Shown here: piece by piece, positions 49,335 through 58,775 of the stretch
Position numbering within the stretch: the stretch's first letter is position 1
Layout: every line of letters starts with the position of its first letter
NCBI RefSeq assembly: GCF_900105065.1
Contig: NZ_LT629749.1
Location: forward strand, 2,294,001-2,358,000
Direction of reading: 5' to 3'
DNA: 64,000 bases
DNA from: Friedmanniella luteola
Lineage (GTDB): Bacteria > Actinomycetota > Actinomycetes > Propionibacteriales > Propionibacteriaceae
Made by a program: the position numbers and the translations under genes
Notes under the pieces: model-generated
What the model saw: the letters and a program-made list of their open reading frames with translations, nothing else
What the model was told of the DNA's origin: nothing
Database searches by the model: none

Positions 49335-50707
49335 GAGCCGGACGCGTCGCGGCCGAGCAGCTGCTCGATCCGGGTCAGCCGGGCGGCGAGCGCCGCCTCG
49401 GCGCCGTGGTCGGTGGGGCTGTAGTAGCGCGCGCCGGCCAGCTCGTCGGGCAGGTACGGCTGGGCGGCGATCCCGTGCGGCGCGTCGTGCGCGTACAGGT
49501 AGCCCTGGCCGTGACCCAGCTTCTTCGCGCCGGCGTAGTGGGCGTCCCGCAGGTGCGCCGGCACCTGACCGATCCTGCCGGCCGCCACGTCGGCCAGCGC
49601 CGCGTCGATCGCCACGATGACGGCGTTCGACTTGGGCGCGAGCGCCAGGGCGATGACGGCCTGCGCCAGGTTGATCCGGCCCTCGGGCATGCCGATGAAG
49701 GCGACCGCGTCCGCGGCGGCGACGGCGGTGGCCAGGGCGCTGGGGTCGGCGAGGCCGACGTCCTCCGACGCCAGCACCACCAGGCGGCGGGCGATGAAGC
49801 GCGGGTCCTCCCCGGCCGAGATCATCCGGGCCAGGTAGTGCAGGGCGGCCTGGACGTCGGAGCCGCGGATGGACTTGATGAAGGCGCTGATGACGTCGTA
49901 GTGCTGGTCGCCGTCGCGGTCGTAGCGGATGGCCGCCTTGTCGACGGCCCGGGCGACGGCGTCGTCGTCGATCTGCGCGTCCCCGACCGCCTCGGCCCCC
50001 GCCGCGGCCTCCTCGAGGTAGGTCAGGGCACGGCGGGCGTCACCGCCGGCCAGCCGCAGCAGCGTCTGACGGGCCGGGTCGGTGAGCTCGAAGGGGTGGC
50101 CGTCCGTGGTGCGGAGGCCCCGCTCCTCGGTCAGCGCACGGTCGAGCAGCGCGCTCACGTCGGCGTCGGTCAGCGGCCGGAGGGTCAGCAGCAGCGAGCG
50201 GGAGAGCAGCGGGGAGATCACGGAGAAGCTCGGGTTCTCGGTGGTGGCGGCGACGAGGGTGACGAGGCGGTTCTCCACCGCCGGCAGCAGCACGTCCTGC
50301 TGGGTCTTGGAGAACCGGTGCACCTCGTCGACGAACAGCACCGTCTCCTGCCCGACGCGCAGGTCACGCCGGGCCTGGTCGAGCACCGCCCGCACCTCCT
50401 TGACCCCGGCGGTGACGGCGCTGACCTCGACGAACCGGCGTCGGGTGCTCTGGGAGACGACGGAGGCGATCGTCGTCTTGCCCACGCCCGGAGGGCCCCA
50501 GAGGAAGACCGACATCGCCTCACCGGCGGCCAGCCGGCGCAGCGGGGAGCCCGGTCCCAGCAGGTGGCCCTGCCCGACGATCTCGTCGACGGTGCGGGGC
50601 CGCATCCGGACCGCCAGCGGGAGGTGGCTGCCCGCCGCGTCACCGAGGCTGCCGGTGGGTGCCGGGCCGCCCGCGGCCCCGCCACCCCCGAAGAGGTCCT
50701 CGCTCAC
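49331..50707 (-). CDS. rarA: Replication-associated recombination protein A (RarA/MgsA)
   Basis: A 458-aa AAA+ ATPase of the MgsA/WRNIP1 family acting at stalled forks. Walker [12 protein letters not shown], Walker [16 protein letters not shown], sensor [10 protein letters not shown] and the C-terminal MgsA tetramerisation domain ([20 protein letters not shown]) are intact. The start [10 protein letters not shown] was kept because the N-terminal phenylalanine/glycine region is common before [14 protein letters not shown]. Confidence 0.95.
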   Translation of the reverse strand: MSEDLFGGGGAAGGPAPTGSLGDAAGSHLPLAVRMRPRTVDEIVGQGHLLGPGSPLRRLAAGEAMSVFLWGPPGVGKTTIASVVSQSTRRRFVEVSAVTAGVKEVRAVLDQARRDLRVGQETVLFVDEVHRFSKTQQDVLLPAVENRLVTLVAATTENPSFSVISPLLSRSLLLTLRPLTDADVSALLDRALTEERGLRTTDGHPFELTDPARQTLLRLAGGDARRALTYLEEAAAGAEAVGDAQIDDDAVARAVDKAAIRYDRDGDQHYDVISAFIKSIRGSDVQAALHYLARMISAGEDPRFIARRLVVLASEDVGLADPSALATAVAAADAVAFIGMPEGRINLAQAVIALALAPKSNAVIVAIDAALADVAAGRIGQVPAHLRDAHYAGAKKLGHGQGYLYAHDAPHGIAAQPYLPDELAGARYYSPTDHGAEAALAARLTRIEQLLGRDASGS

Positions 50708-50799
50708 CGGCCTCGCGCTCCGTCCACGCCGAGCACTGTAGTGGGCCCGGTCGGACCGTCCCGGCCGCGCGGGGCCCGGGCGGAGGCGGGCGCCTCAGC

Positions 50800-51219
50800 T
50801 CAGAAGGGCTCCATCGCCTCGCGGACGGCCGCCTCGGAGCGGTGGGGGCCGACGTCGGAGCGCCAGCGCGGTCCGGCGCTGCGCTCGTTGCGGAGCCGAC
50901 GGCGCTCCACCTCGGTGCAGCCGCCGAAGATCCCGAACTCCGGTCCGACGTCGAGGGACCACTCGAGGCAGTCCTGACGGACCGGGCAGCGGGCGCAGAC
51001 GGCCTTCGCGGCCGCGACCTGCTGGGCGGCAGCGGCTCCGACCGTGCTGATCGGGAAGAACAGGTTGAGGTCCTCGCGCACGCAGGCGGCGGAGTCACGC
51101 CAGTCGGGGATCTCCTCGGTCCCGGGCGCCGCCCGGCGCTTGACCTTGAGCACGGGGGCCGGGGTGGCGGTGGAGGCGTCGCGGAGGACACGGATGCGGG
51201 AGATCGAGGGTGCAGACAT
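50800..51219 (-). CDS. WhiB-family [4Fe-4S] transcription factor
   Basis: A 139-aa Wbl protein. The four cluster cysteines lie in DSAACVRED, CARCPVRQDC (three). The turn that is normally G-V/I-W-G-G reads GIFGGCTEVERRRL, with Phe for Trp and an extra Cys. Basic C-terminal residues could contact DNA. Wbl proteins bind sigma-A and control development, redox or drug responses; the subgroup cannot be assigned. ATG giving MSAPSISRIRV has AGGACGG upstream. Confidence 0.92.
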   Translation of the reverse strand: MSAPSISRIRVLRDASTATPAPVLKVKRRAAPGTEEIPDWRDSAACVREDLNLFFPISTVGAAAAQQVAAAKAVCARCPVRQDCLEWSLDVGPEFGIFGGCTEVERRRLRNERSAGPRWRSDVGPHRSEAAVREAMEPF

Positions 51220-51336
51220 GGGGGTGCCGTCCTGTGCGAAGGAGTGCGGCACGCTTCTCGACCACGACTTGCTGACCTGAGCCAAGCAGACCGGCTCGTC
51301 CAGCGCAACCCCACGGCCCGGCGTGGCGTGGCGGCG

Positions 51337-51368
51337 GCCCGGGAGGGTCCGTGCGGACCCTCCCGGGC
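51337..51368 (-). terminator. aspS terminator
   Basis: GCCCGGGAGGGTCC and GGACCCTCCCGGGC form a perfect 14-bp stem with a GTGC loop, 7 bp beyond the aspS stop. It has no T-tract. Confidence 0.8.
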
Positions 51369-51374
51369 GCTCCG

Positions 51375-53171
51375 TCAGCTCGTCGCGGCGACGGCGACGG
51401 CGGGGGCGGCCGGGGCGTCCACGCCGGCCTCCTTGCGCTGCTGGGCGGTGATCGGCGCGGGGGCGTCGGTCAGCGGGTCGACGCCGCCGCCGGACTTCGG
51501 GAAGGCGATGACGTCGCGGATGGAGTCCATCCCCGAGAGCAGGGCGCAGATGCGGTCCCAGCCGAAGGCGATGCCGCCGTGCGGCGGGGCGCCGAAGCTG
51601 AAGGCGTCGAGGAGGAAGCCGAACTTCTCCTGCGCCTCCTCCGCGGACAGGCCCATCACCGCGAACACCCGCTCCTGGATGTCGCGGCGGTGGATCCGGA
51701 TGGAGCCGCCGCCGATCTCGTTGCCGTTGCAGACGATGTCGTAGGCGTAGGCCAGGGCGTTCCCGGGGTCGGTGTCGAACGTGTCGAGCGACTCCGGCTT
51801 GGGCGAGGTGAACGCGTGGTGCACCGCGGTCCAGGCGCCGCTGCCGACCGCGACGTCGCCGGCGGCGACGGCCTGGCTGGCCGGCTCGAACAGCGGGGCG
51901 TCGACGACCCAGCAGAAGGCCCAGGCGCTGGTGTCGATCAGCCCGACGCGGTGGCCGATCTCCAGCCGGGTGGCCCCGAGCAGCGACTGCGCCTGGCTGC
52001 GGGCGCCCGCCGCGAAGAAGACGCAGTCGCCGGGCTGCGCGCCGACCTGGGCGGCCAGGCCCTCCCGCTCGGACGCGGAGAGGTTCTTGGCGACCGGCCC
52101 GCCCAGCTCGCCGTCGTCGCCCACCAGCACGTAGGCCAGCCCGCGGTGGCCGCGCTGCTTGGCGAACTCCTGCCACGCGTCGAGCTGCTTGCGGGGCTGG
52201 GAGGCCCCGCCCGGCATCACGACGGCGCCGACGTACTCGGCCTGGAACACCCGGAACGGGGTCGCGGCGAAGTAGCCGGTGACCTCGGTGATCTCGGAGC
52301 CGAACCGCAGGTCAGGCTTGTCCGAGCCGTACCGGTCCATCGCCTCGGCGTAGGTGATCCGCGGGAATGGCGCGCTCAGCGGCACCCCGATCAGCGCCCA
52401 GATGCGGGTGAGCAGCTCCTCGCTCAGCTCGATGATGTCGTCCTGGTCGACGAAGCTCATCTCGACGTCCAGCTGGGTGAACTCGGGCTGCCGGTCGGCG
52501 CGGAAGTCCTCGTCCCGGTAGCAGCGCGCGATCTGGAAGTAGCGCTCCATGCCGGCCACCATCAGCAGCTGCTTGAACAGCTGCGGGCTCTGCGGCAGCG
52601 CGTACCAGGAGCCGGGCCGGAGCCGGGCCGGGACGAGGAAGTCGCGCGCGCCCTCGGGGGTGGACCGGGTGAGCGTCGGGGTCTCGACCTCGACGAACGA
52701 GCGCTCCGCGAGCGTGTTCCGGGCGACCCGGTTGACCTCGCTGCGCAGCCGCAGGGCCGCCGCCTGGGCGGGCCGCCGGAGGTCGAGGTAGCGGTACCGG
52801 AGGCGAGCCTCCTCCCCCACGGTCACGCGCTCGTCGATCTGGAACGGCAGCGGCGCGGCGGTGCTGAGCACCTCCAGCTCGCTGGTCACCACCTCGACGG
52901 CCCCGGTGGGCAGGTCGGGGTTGGCGTTCCCCTCGGGCCGCAGCGAGACCTCGCCGACGACCTTGATGCAGTACTCGTTGCGCAGGTCGTGCGCGCCGGA
53001 GGCCTCCAGCGTCTCGTCCCGCACCACCACCTGCACCACGCCGGTCGCATCGCGCACGTCCAGGAACGCCACCCCTCCGTGGTCGCGGCGGCGGGCGACC
53101 CAGCCGGCCAGGGTGACGGTGGTTCCAGCGTGCTCGGCCCCGAGGGTGCCGGCGCCGTGGGTGCGGATCAC
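51375..53171 (-). CDS. aspS: Aspartyl-tRNA synthetase
   Basis: A 598-aa bacterial-type AspRS: OB anticodon domain ([20 protein letters not shown]), class II core ([51 protein letters not shown]), the bacterial insertion domain and motif 3 ([16 protein letters not shown]). Bacteria of this group often use a non-discriminating enzyme with GatCAB; not testable here. GTG start with GGAAGG upstream. Confidence 0.97.
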   Translation of the reverse strand: MIRTHGAGTLGAEHAGTTVTLAGWVARRRDHGGVAFLDVRDATGVVQVVVRDETLEASGAHDLRNEYCIKVVGEVSLRPEGNANPDLPTGAVEVVTSELEVLSTAAPLPFQIDERVTVGEEARLRYRYLDLRRPAQAAALRLRSEVNRVARNTLAERSFVEVETPTLTRSTPEGARDFLVPARLRPGSWYALPQSPQLFKQLLMVAGMERYFQIARCYRDEDFRADRQPEFTQLDVEMSFVDQDDIIELSEELLTRIWALIGVPLSAPFPRITYAEAMDRYGSDKPDLRFGSEITEVTGYFAATPFRVFQAEYVGAVVMPGGASQPRKQLDAWQEFAKQRGHRGLAYVLVGDDGELGGPVAKNLSASEREGLAAQVGAQPGDCVFFAAGARSQAQSLLGATRLEIGHRVGLIDTSAWAFCWVVDAPLFEPASQAVAAGDVAVGSGAWTAVHHAFTSPKPESLDTFDTDPGNALAYAYDIVCNGNEIGGGSIRIHRRDIQERVFAVMGLSAEEAQEKFGFLLDAFSFGAPPHGGIAFGWDRICALLSGMDSIRDVIAFPKSGGGVDPLTDAPAPITAQQRKEAGVDAPAAPAVAVAATS

Positions 53172-53336
53172 AGACTGCTTCCTTCCAACGTGCTCCAGAG
53201 TGGACAGCTCCCGATCCTACGGCGACGGCGCTCCCTCCCCCGACGGGTTTCCGCCCGCCCGACCCGACCGCCGGACCATCCGACCTCCCACCCCCATCGC
53301 TGCGCCACCCCGCTCGCCCGGACGCGGTCTGCGGGC

Positions 53337-53342
53337 GACAAT
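53337..53342 (+). promoter_or_regulatory. -10-like element of the first TIMP-like gene
   Basis: GACAAT is followed by 6 nt and the ATG at 53349, fitting a leaderless transcript. Confidence 0.4.
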
Positions 53343-53348
53343 GGCCGC

Positions 53349-53954
53349 ATGACCCGGTCCGCTGCCCGTGCGGTGGGACTGCTGGCCGCGCTGGTGCTGG
53401 CCCTGCTGGGCGCCTGGGTCGCCCCCGCGACGGCGTCCGCCTGCGACTGCGCGGGCATCGGCTCCGCCCGGGCGCTGCGCCAGGCCGACGCGGTCTTCCG
53501 CGGCACGGTCACCGACACCGACGACGTCGGCCGCGGCCAGGACGCCCGCACCGACCTGCGGTTCCGCGTGGACACCGTCTGGAAGGGGACGGTGTTCACC
53601 GACCAGGTGGTCGCCACGCCGCAGGACGCCGCCGGCTGCGGCCTGGAGGCGGAGGTCGGGGCGACCTGGGTCGTCTTCGCCCTGGACAGCGTCGAGGGCC
53701 GCGGCGACGACGCCGTCGCCCGGCTCGTCACCACCCTCTGCAGCGGCGACGTCCTCGCCGGCCCCGCACCGGCGGTCCTCGGGACGGGGAGCCAGCCCCG
53801 GCCGGGCAGCTCCGACCGCGAGGAGCGCGCCACCCGCGCCGACCGCACCCTGACGCGCTGGCTGGTCGTGGCCGGGGTCACGGCCGTGGGCGTGCTGGTC
53901 GTCGCGGGCGCGGGGTTCGCCGTCCTCTGGCGGCCCGGACGACCCCGCCCGTGA
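53349..53954 (+). CDS. Secreted C-x-C (TIMP/netrin-like) protein with membrane anchor
   Basis: A 201-aa protein. The signal peptide ends in ATASA so that the mature chain begins Cys32-Asp-Cys34 (CDCAGIGSARALRQADAVFRG), as in TIMP/NTR-fold proteins whose first residues are C-x-C. Two more cysteines (AAGCGLEAE, TTLCSGD) could pair with them. After a Pro/Ser/charged linker comes a C-terminal helix (WLVVAGVTAVGVLVVAGAGF) and a short basic cytoplasmic tail. In animals this fold inhibits metalloproteases; bacterial members have no settled role. Coupled by GTGA overlap to a paralogue. Confidence 0.78.
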   Translation: MTRSAARAVGLLAALVLALLGAWVAPATASACDCAGIGSARALRQADAVFRGTVTDTDDVGRGQDARTDLRFRVDTVWKGTVFTDQVVATPQDAAGCGLEAEVGATWVVFALDSVEGRGDDAVARLVTTLCSGDVLAGPAPAVLGTGSQPRPGSSDREERATRADRTLTRWLVVAGVTAVGVLVVAGAGFAVLWRPGRPRP

Positions 53955-54493
53955 CCGGGGCGAGCCGGCTGCGGGCCGGTCTGCTGGCGCTGCTGCTGGC
54001 CGTGCTGGGCGCCGCCGTCCTGGCTTCTCCGGCGTCGGCCTGCAGCTGCGTGCGCCCCGCCGACGACCCCGCCCTGTTCGAGCAGGCCGCGGTGGTGTTC
54101 GTCGGCACCGTGGTCGACGACCGCCGGCGCGGCAGCACCCGGACGCTCACGTTCGCCGTCGAGCGGGTGTTCAAGGGCGCGGCGACGAGCCAGCAGCAGG
54201 TCCGGACGCACGTGGAGCCCGCGACGTGCGGTCTGGGGCTGGAGGGGGCGGGTCCCTTCCTGGTGCAGGCCGGCGACACCGGCCGCGGTCTGGTCGCCGA
54301 CGCCTGCGGCGGGACCCGGCCCACCGCCCGGGCGGCGGGGGCCGGGGGTGGCCACCCGCCCCTGCCCGGCGGCGGGCCGCCCAGCGACGTCGGTCCCCGG
54401 CTGGGGGCGATCGCGGGCGTGCTCGCCGCCGCCGCGGCGGCCCTCACGGCCGTCGCGGTGCTGCAGCGGCGTTCAGGCCGGTCGGAACGCTGA
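53951..54493 (+). CDS. Second secreted C-x-C (TIMP/netrin-like) membrane protein
   Basis: A 180-aa paralogue of the preceding protein: signal peptide ending SPASA, mature N-terminus Cys31-Ser-Cys33 (CSCVRPADDPALFEQAAVVF), then VGTVVDDRRRG, a strand-rich core with AVERVFKGAATS, two further cysteines (PATCGLGLEG, ADACGGT), a Gly/Pro-rich linker and a C-terminal transmembrane helix (LGAIAGVLAAAAAALTAVAV). GTG start overlaps the first gene's stop. The last 21 bp overlap the convergent DUF2252 gene. Confidence 0.77.
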   Translation: MTGASRLRAGLLALLLAVLGAAVLASPASACSCVRPADDPALFEQAAVVFVGTVVDDRRRGSTRTLTFAVERVFKGAATSQQQVRTHVEPATCGLGLEGAGPFLVQAGDTGRGLVADACGGTRPTARAAGAGGGHPPLPGGGPPSDVGPRLGAIAGVLAAAAAALTAVAVLQRRSGRSER

Positions 54494-55924
54494 GCCGCAG
54501 CCGTCGAGCGCCCCGTCGCTGATGGGCAGCCGGCCGGCCCGGACGGCGGCGACCAGCAGGGCGTGGTCGGCCTCGGTCTGGTCGGCGTAGGCCCGGGCGA
54601 AGACGGCGAGGGCCTGGTCGAGCTTGTCCGAGGAGCCGGCGTACCCGGCGATCATCGACGCGCCGCTGGTCCGGGCGTGACCCTTGGCGAGCAGGTGCCC
54701 CACGATGCCGGCGTAGTCGGCGAGCGCGGCCGGGTCGATGGCGTCGAGCGGGATGGTGCCCTTCATGTTCCGGAACTGCCGGACGTAGTACTGGCGCCTC
54801 GCCACCGTGGTCCAGCCGAGCAGCGGGTCGCTGACGGTCTGCAGCGCCTGCTGGTACTCCACGACCCGCTGACCCTGGTGGGCGTGCCAGGCCGACTCGC
54901 CGTGCACGTGCTGGGCCAGCACGGAGCGCCGGGCCTGCTTGAGCTGCAGGAACAGCACGTCGTCGGGGCTGCTGCCCTCCAGCAGGGCGACGTAGGCGCG
55001 CAGCCCGACGCTGCCGACGCCGACGACCTTGTGCGCCAGGTCGACGAGGGTGTAGCCGCCGACGGCCCGCCGCCAGTGCGGGGCGAGCGTGAGCAGGTAG
55101 CGGTCGAGGGCCTGGCCGACGGCCTCCGCCTCCCGCTGGTCGAGGCGGGTGATCAGCGGCGGCTCCTCCACGATGTGCCGCCGGCCGTCGCGCTCGGCGG
55201 TGAAGCGCGGCAGCGCACGGTCGCTGGTCCGCTGCCGGGCGCGCTTCACCGATCGCTGGATCTCGTCGCGCAGCGTCTTCTCGGTCGCCGTCTCGTGCAG
55301 CCGGCCGACGTCGATACGGTTGTAGCTGCGCATCAGCAGCGGCTGCTCGGCGAGGAAGCGGACCTCGTCGCGGTAGGCGGCGACGCAGGCCAGGACGGCG
55401 TCACGGCACTGCTCCTCCGACGAGCCGTTCTCCCGTCCCGCCACCCAGATGCTGGCGACGAGCCGGCGCAGGTCCCACTCCCAGCCGCCGGGGTGGGCCT
55501 CGTCGAAGTCGTTGAGGTCGATCACCAGCTCGGCCTCGGGGGAGGCGTAGAAGCCGAAGTTGCCGAGGTGCGCGTCCCCGCAGATGACCGGCTGGATGCC
55601 GGTGGCCGGCAGCCGGGCCACGTCCTCGGCCATCACGACGGCGGTGCCGCGGAGGAAGCCGTAGGGCGAGCCGACCATCCGCGCCACCCGGACCGGGACC
55701 AGCCAGTCGAGCCGGCCGCGGTGGGACTGCCGGACGAGCCGGACGGGGTCGGTCCGGTCGGCCGGGGCCTCCCAGCTGCCGAGCGCGCTGCGGGGCACCT
55801 GGTGACGCAGCTCGCGGCCGAGGGCGTAGCGCTCCTCCCGCGAGCTGGGGCGCTTCCGCAGGGAGGCGAACACGTCGCTGTCGGCCGAGGCCAGCACCTG
55901 GTGACCGCGGGGCCGTTCCGTCAC
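54473..55924 (-). CDS. DUF2252 family protein
   Basis: A 483-aa protein with a kinase/phosphotransferase-like core: VICGDAHLGNFGFYASPEAE followed by LVIDLNDFDEAHPG resembles the catalytic loop and metal motif of aminoglycoside-phosphotransferase-type folds. Activity is undetermined. GGAGGAGG precedes the GTG at 55924; the longer in-frame ORF is antisense to other genes. Stands alone between the hydrolase and the TIMP-like pair. Confidence 0.87.
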   Translation of the reverse strand: MTERPRGHQVLASADSDVFASLRKRPSSREERYALGRELRHQVPRSALGSWEAPADRTDPVRLVRQSHRGRLDWLVPVRVARMVGSPYGFLRGTAVVMAEDVARLPATGIQPVICGDAHLGNFGFYASPEAELVIDLNDFDEAHPGGWEWDLRRLVASIWVAGRENGSSEEQCRDAVLACVAAYRDEVRFLAEQPLLMRSYNRIDVGRLHETATEKTLRDEIQRSVKRARQRTSDRALPRFTAERDGRRHIVEEPPLITRLDQREAEAVGQALDRYLLTLAPHWRRAVGGYTLVDLAHKVVGVGSVGLRAYVALLEGSSPDDVLFLQLKQARRSVLAQHVHGESAWHAHQGQRVVEYQQALQTVSDPLLGWTTVARRQYYVRQFRNMKGTIPLDAIDPAALADYAGIVGHLLAKGHARTSGASMIAGYAGSSDKLDQALAVFARAYADQTEADHALLVAAVRAGRLPISDGALDGCGSAFRPA

Positions 55925-55956
55925 GCGCCCTCCTCCGGCTCGGTGGTGGCGCCACC

Positions 55957-56661
55957 CTAGTGCCCGCCCCCGGCTGCCCTCCCCAGCACCGCGGCGAGCT
56001 CGGCCGGCCGGCTCCACAGGGGCCAGTGACCGGTGGGGAGGTCGACCGTGGTCAGGTCGGTCAGCTCCGCCACCTCGGCGAACATCGGGTGCCCGCCGGC
56101 GGCGAGCTCGAGGATGGTCGCGGCCGGGAACGAGCAGGCGACCAGGGTGGCCGGGACCGTCCGCCGTGCCGGGTCGGTCAGCCGCACCGGCTCCCGCGCC
56201 ACGGCCGCGGGGTGCGGCACCGCCCGGCGCCGGAAGGTGGCGAGGTCGGCGTCGGACAGGCCGTCGAGGCTGGCCTCGAGCTCGACCCACGGGGGCAGCG
56301 GCAGCTCCGTGACGTCGGCCGGGACCGCGTCGGCCAGGCCGTCCGCGGCCGGGCCGCTGTCCACGTACACGACGCGGGCGACGGCGGCCGGATCACGGTC
56401 GAGCACCGCCGTGACCACCTTCCCGGCACCGCTGTGGGCGACCAGCACCGTCGTCGGACCGGCGGCGCGGACGGCCTCCGCGACCGCGGCGACGTGGCCC
56501 TCGAGGGTGGCCCGGGACCGGTCGGGGTCGCCCGGGTCGAGGCCCGGCAGGGTCAGCGCGGTGACCGGGTGACCGGCCGCCTCGAGCAGCGGGGTGACCC
56601 GTTCCCAGGCCCACCCGCCGAGCCAGTAGCCGGGGACGAGGACGAGCGGTGCGGCAGCCAT
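55957..56661 (-). CDS. Alpha/beta hydrolase
   Basis: A 234-aa hydrolase of the esterase/salicylate-esterase-like group: oxyanion region LVLVPGYWLGGWAWERV, nucleophile elbow VAHSGAGK (Ala-His-Ser-Gly-Ala rather than G-x-S-x-G), acidic residue after VVYVDSG, and the histidine in PTGHWPLWS. Substrate unknown. A -10-like TAGCGT lies 6 nt upstream of the ATG. Confidence 0.85.
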   Translation of the reverse strand: MAAAPLVLVPGYWLGGWAWERVTPLLEAAGHPVTALTLPGLDPGDPDRSRATLEGHVAAVAEAVRAAGPTTVLVAHSGAGKVVTAVLDRDPAAVARVVYVDSGPAADGLADAVPADVTELPLPPWVELEASLDGLSDADLATFRRRAVPHPAAVAREPVRLTDPARRTVPATLVACSFPAATILELAAGGHPMFAEVAELTDLTTVDLPTGHWPLWSRPAELAAVLGRAAGGGH

Positions 56662-56667
56662 GACGGC

Positions 56668-56673
56668 ACGCTA
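56668..56673 (-). promoter_or_regulatory. -10 element of the alpha/beta hydrolase gene, leaderless spacing
   Basis: TAGCGT on minus, then 6 nt (GCCGTC), then the ATG at 56661. Confidence 0.45.
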
Positions 56674-56693
56674 CGGAGGACCACTGACAGTTC

Positions 56694-56712
56694 CGGCCGG
56701 CTCAGCCGGCCG
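56694..56712 (-). terminator. Hairpin whose loop is the hisS stop codon
   Basis: CGGCCGGC and GCCGGCCG form a perfect 8-bp stem; the 3-nt loop is the TGA stop of hisS (56704-56702). A likely terminator embedded in the end of the gene. Confidence 0.55.
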
Positions 56713-58033
56713 CGCCCACCTGCGGTCGCAGGTCCGCGGCGGGCGGGGTCCAGGCCGTCGCCGTCGCCGGCACCTGGTCCCCGGAGCGGATGTCCTTGAC
56801 CTCGCCGTCGGCTCCCCCGAACCAGACGAAGGGGATGCCGCGGCGGTCGGCGTAGCGGATCTGCTTGCCGAACCGGTCCGCCCTGGGGGCGACCTCGCAG
56901 GCGATCCCGCGCGCCCGCAGCTGCTCGGCCACGGCCACGGCGTCCCAGCGGCTCTCCTCCGACTCGACGGCGACCAGCACCGCCGTCGGCACCGAGCGGG
57001 AGGCCCGCAGGAACCCGCGGCCCAGCAGCGGCGCCAGCAGCCGGGTGACCCCGATGGAGAGCCCGACGCCGGGGTAGGTCGTCCGGCCGTCGGTGGCCAG
57101 GGAGTCGTAGCGGCCGCCCGAGGAGATGGAGCCCCAGCCCTCGAAGCCGACCAGCTCGGTCTCGTAGACGGTGCCGGTGTAGTAGTCGAGCCCGCGGGCG
57201 ATCTTGAGGTCGGCGACCAGCCGGCCGGGGACGTGCGTCCGCGCGGCCCGGACGACCTCGGCCAGCAGCTCCAGCCCCTCGTCGAGCTGCGGGTGCTGGA
57301 CCCCGAGGCCGCGGACCCGGTCGACGAACGACTCGTCGGGCGTGGAGATCTGCGCGAGCCGGACCACCGAGGCGGCCTGGGCGGCGCTGACGCCGACCTC
57401 GTCGGTCAGCAGCGCCGTCACCCGGTCGGGGCCGATCTTGTCCAGCTTGTCGACCTGGCGGAGCACCGCCGGCGGGTCGGCGATGTCGAGGCCGAGGTAG
57501 AAGCCCTGGGCGAGCTTGCGGTTGTTGACCCGCATCAGCACGGGCGGGACGCCGAGGTCGGTGTGCAGCCGCTCCAGCGCCCCGAGGGTGACCAGGGGCA
57601 GCTCCACGTCGTGGTGCGCGGCGAGCGTGCCGGCGTCGACGATGTCGATGTCGGCCTGGGTGAACTCGCGGTAGCGCCCCTCCTGCGGCCGCTCGCCCCG
57701 CCACACCTTCTGGATCTGGTAGCGGCGGAACGGGAAGGCCAGCTGGCCGGCGTTCTCCAGCACGTAGCGGGCGAACGGCACCGTGAGGTCGAAGTGCAGG
57801 CCCAGCTCGGCCCGGCTGCCCGGCTCGGCGGCCACCCGCTGGACGGCGTAGACCTCCTTGTCGATCTCGCCCTGCTTGGCCAGCCGGTCCAGCGGCTCGA
57901 CCGCGCGCGTCTCGATGGAGCCGAAGCCGTGCAGCTCGAAGGTCTCCCGCAGCCGGTCGAGCACGAACTGCTCCACGATGCGGGCGTCCGGAGCGAGCTC
58001 CGGGAAGCCCGAGAGCGGCTTGGGGCGACTCAC
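56702..58033 (-). CDS. hisS: Histidyl-tRNA synthetase
   Basis: A 443-aa class II synthetase charging tRNA-His. It shows MSRPKPLSGFPELAPDARIV, motif 2 region RYQIQKVWRGERPQEGRYRE, the HisA motif ARGLDYYTGTVYETE and motif 3 GVGLSIGVTRLL, plus an anticodon-binding domain. It starts 3 bp after the MBL hydrolase gene, so the two are co-transcribed. Confidence 0.97.
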   Translation of the reverse strand: MSRPKPLSGFPELAPDARIVEQFVLDRLRETFELHGFGSIETRAVEPLDRLAKQGEIDKEVYAVQRVAAEPGSRAELGLHFDLTVPFARYVLENAGQLAFPFRRYQIQKVWRGERPQEGRYREFTQADIDIVDAGTLAAHHDVELPLVTLGALERLHTDLGVPPVLMRVNNRKLAQGFYLGLDIADPPAVLRQVDKLDKIGPDRVTALLTDEVGVSAAQAASVVRLAQISTPDESFVDRVRGLGVQHPQLDEGLELLAEVVRAARTHVPGRLVADLKIARGLDYYTGTVYETELVGFEGWGSISSGGRYDSLATDGRTTYPGVGLSIGVTRLLAPLLGRGFLRASRSVPTAVLVAVESEESRWDAVAVAEQLRARGIACEVAPRADRFGKQIRYADRRGIPFVWFGGADGEVKDIRSGDQVPATATAWTPPAADLRPQVGAAG

Positions 58034-58036
58034 GAC

Positions 58037-58744
58037 CTACTCCTCGTCGGGGTTCGGGGCCCGCAGGTAGGACGCCTGCAGGTAGGGGTTCTGCGCACGC
58101 TCGGCGGCCATGGTGGTCTGGGGGCCGTGCCCCGGCAGCACCGCCACCGGGTCCGGCAGCGGCAGCACCTTGGTGCGCAGGCTGTCCAGCATGTCCAGGT
58201 GGCTGCCGCCTGGCAAGTCGGTCCGACCGATGGAGCCGGCGAACAGCACGTCGCCGGAGAACATCACCGCCTCCACCTCCGTGCCGGGGTAGTCGGTGCG
58301 CAGCATCGTCGAACCGGGCGTGTGGCCGGGCGCGTGCAGCGCGTCGAAGGCGAGGCCGGCGACCTCGAAGCGGGTGCCGTCGACCAGCTCGCGGACCGCG
58401 TCGGGCTCGGTGAACGTCGTCGGCCCGGCCAGCTGCTCCACCAGGGCGCGGGCGTCGGGGCCCATCGCGCGGTAGGGGTCGCCCAGCAGCGCGCGGTCGC
58501 GGGGGTGCACCCAGCAGGTCGCGTCGTTCCCGGCGCACAGCGGCGTGACGGAGAACGTGTGGTCGAGGTGGCCGTGCGTGACCAGCACCGCGACCGGCTT
58601 CAGGCGGTGCTCGGCCACCAGCTCCTGCACGCCGGGCACCGCGCCCAGCCCGGGGTCGACGACCACGCACTCCGATCCCGGGGCGGTGGCGACGACGTAG
58701 CAGTTGGTCTGCCAGGGTCCGGCTGGAAAGGACGCGATGAACAC
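58037..58744 (-). CDS. MBL-fold hydrolase (glyoxalase II-like)
   Basis: A 235-aa metallo-beta-lactamase-fold hydrolase with metal motif THGHLDHTFSVTPL, later HAPGHTPGSTMLRT, SGDVLF and a final GHGPQTT. Such proteins hydrolyse thioesters like S-lactoylglutathione analogues; substrate unknown. The GTG giving VFIASFPAGPWQTNCYVVAT matches the family N-terminus. A -10-like TACTGT lies 7 nt upstream. Upstream of hisS is its usual actinobacterial place. Confidence 0.9.
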   Translation of the reverse strand: MFIASFPAGPWQTNCYVVATAPGSECVVVDPGLGAVPGVQELVAEHRLKPVAVLVTHGHLDHTFSVTPLCAGNDATCWVHPRDRALLGDPYRAMGPDARALVEQLAGPTTFTEPDAVRELVDGTRFEVAGLAFDALHAPGHTPGSTMLRTDYPGTEVEAVMFSGDVLFAGSIGRTDLPGGSHLDMLDSLRTKVLPLPDPVAVLPGHGPQTTMAAERAQNPYLQASYLRAPNPDEE

Positions 58745-58751
58745 AACCGCG

Positions 58752-58768
58752 ACAGTATCGGGCAGGAT
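58752..58768. promoter_or_regulatory. Divergent -10 elements, MBL hydrolase and DUF349 genes
   Basis: On minus, TACTGT (58757-58752) then 7 nt then GTG at 58744. On plus, CAGGAT (58763-58768) then 7 nt then ATG at 58776. Only 31 bp separate the starts. Confidence 0.35.
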
Positions 58769-58775
58769 TGGGGCC

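Noticed and set aside
51220-52176. Long open frame extending the WhiB-like gene upstream
   Set aside because: The extension is antisense-phase sequence within aspS; WhiB similarity begins after the ATG at 51219.
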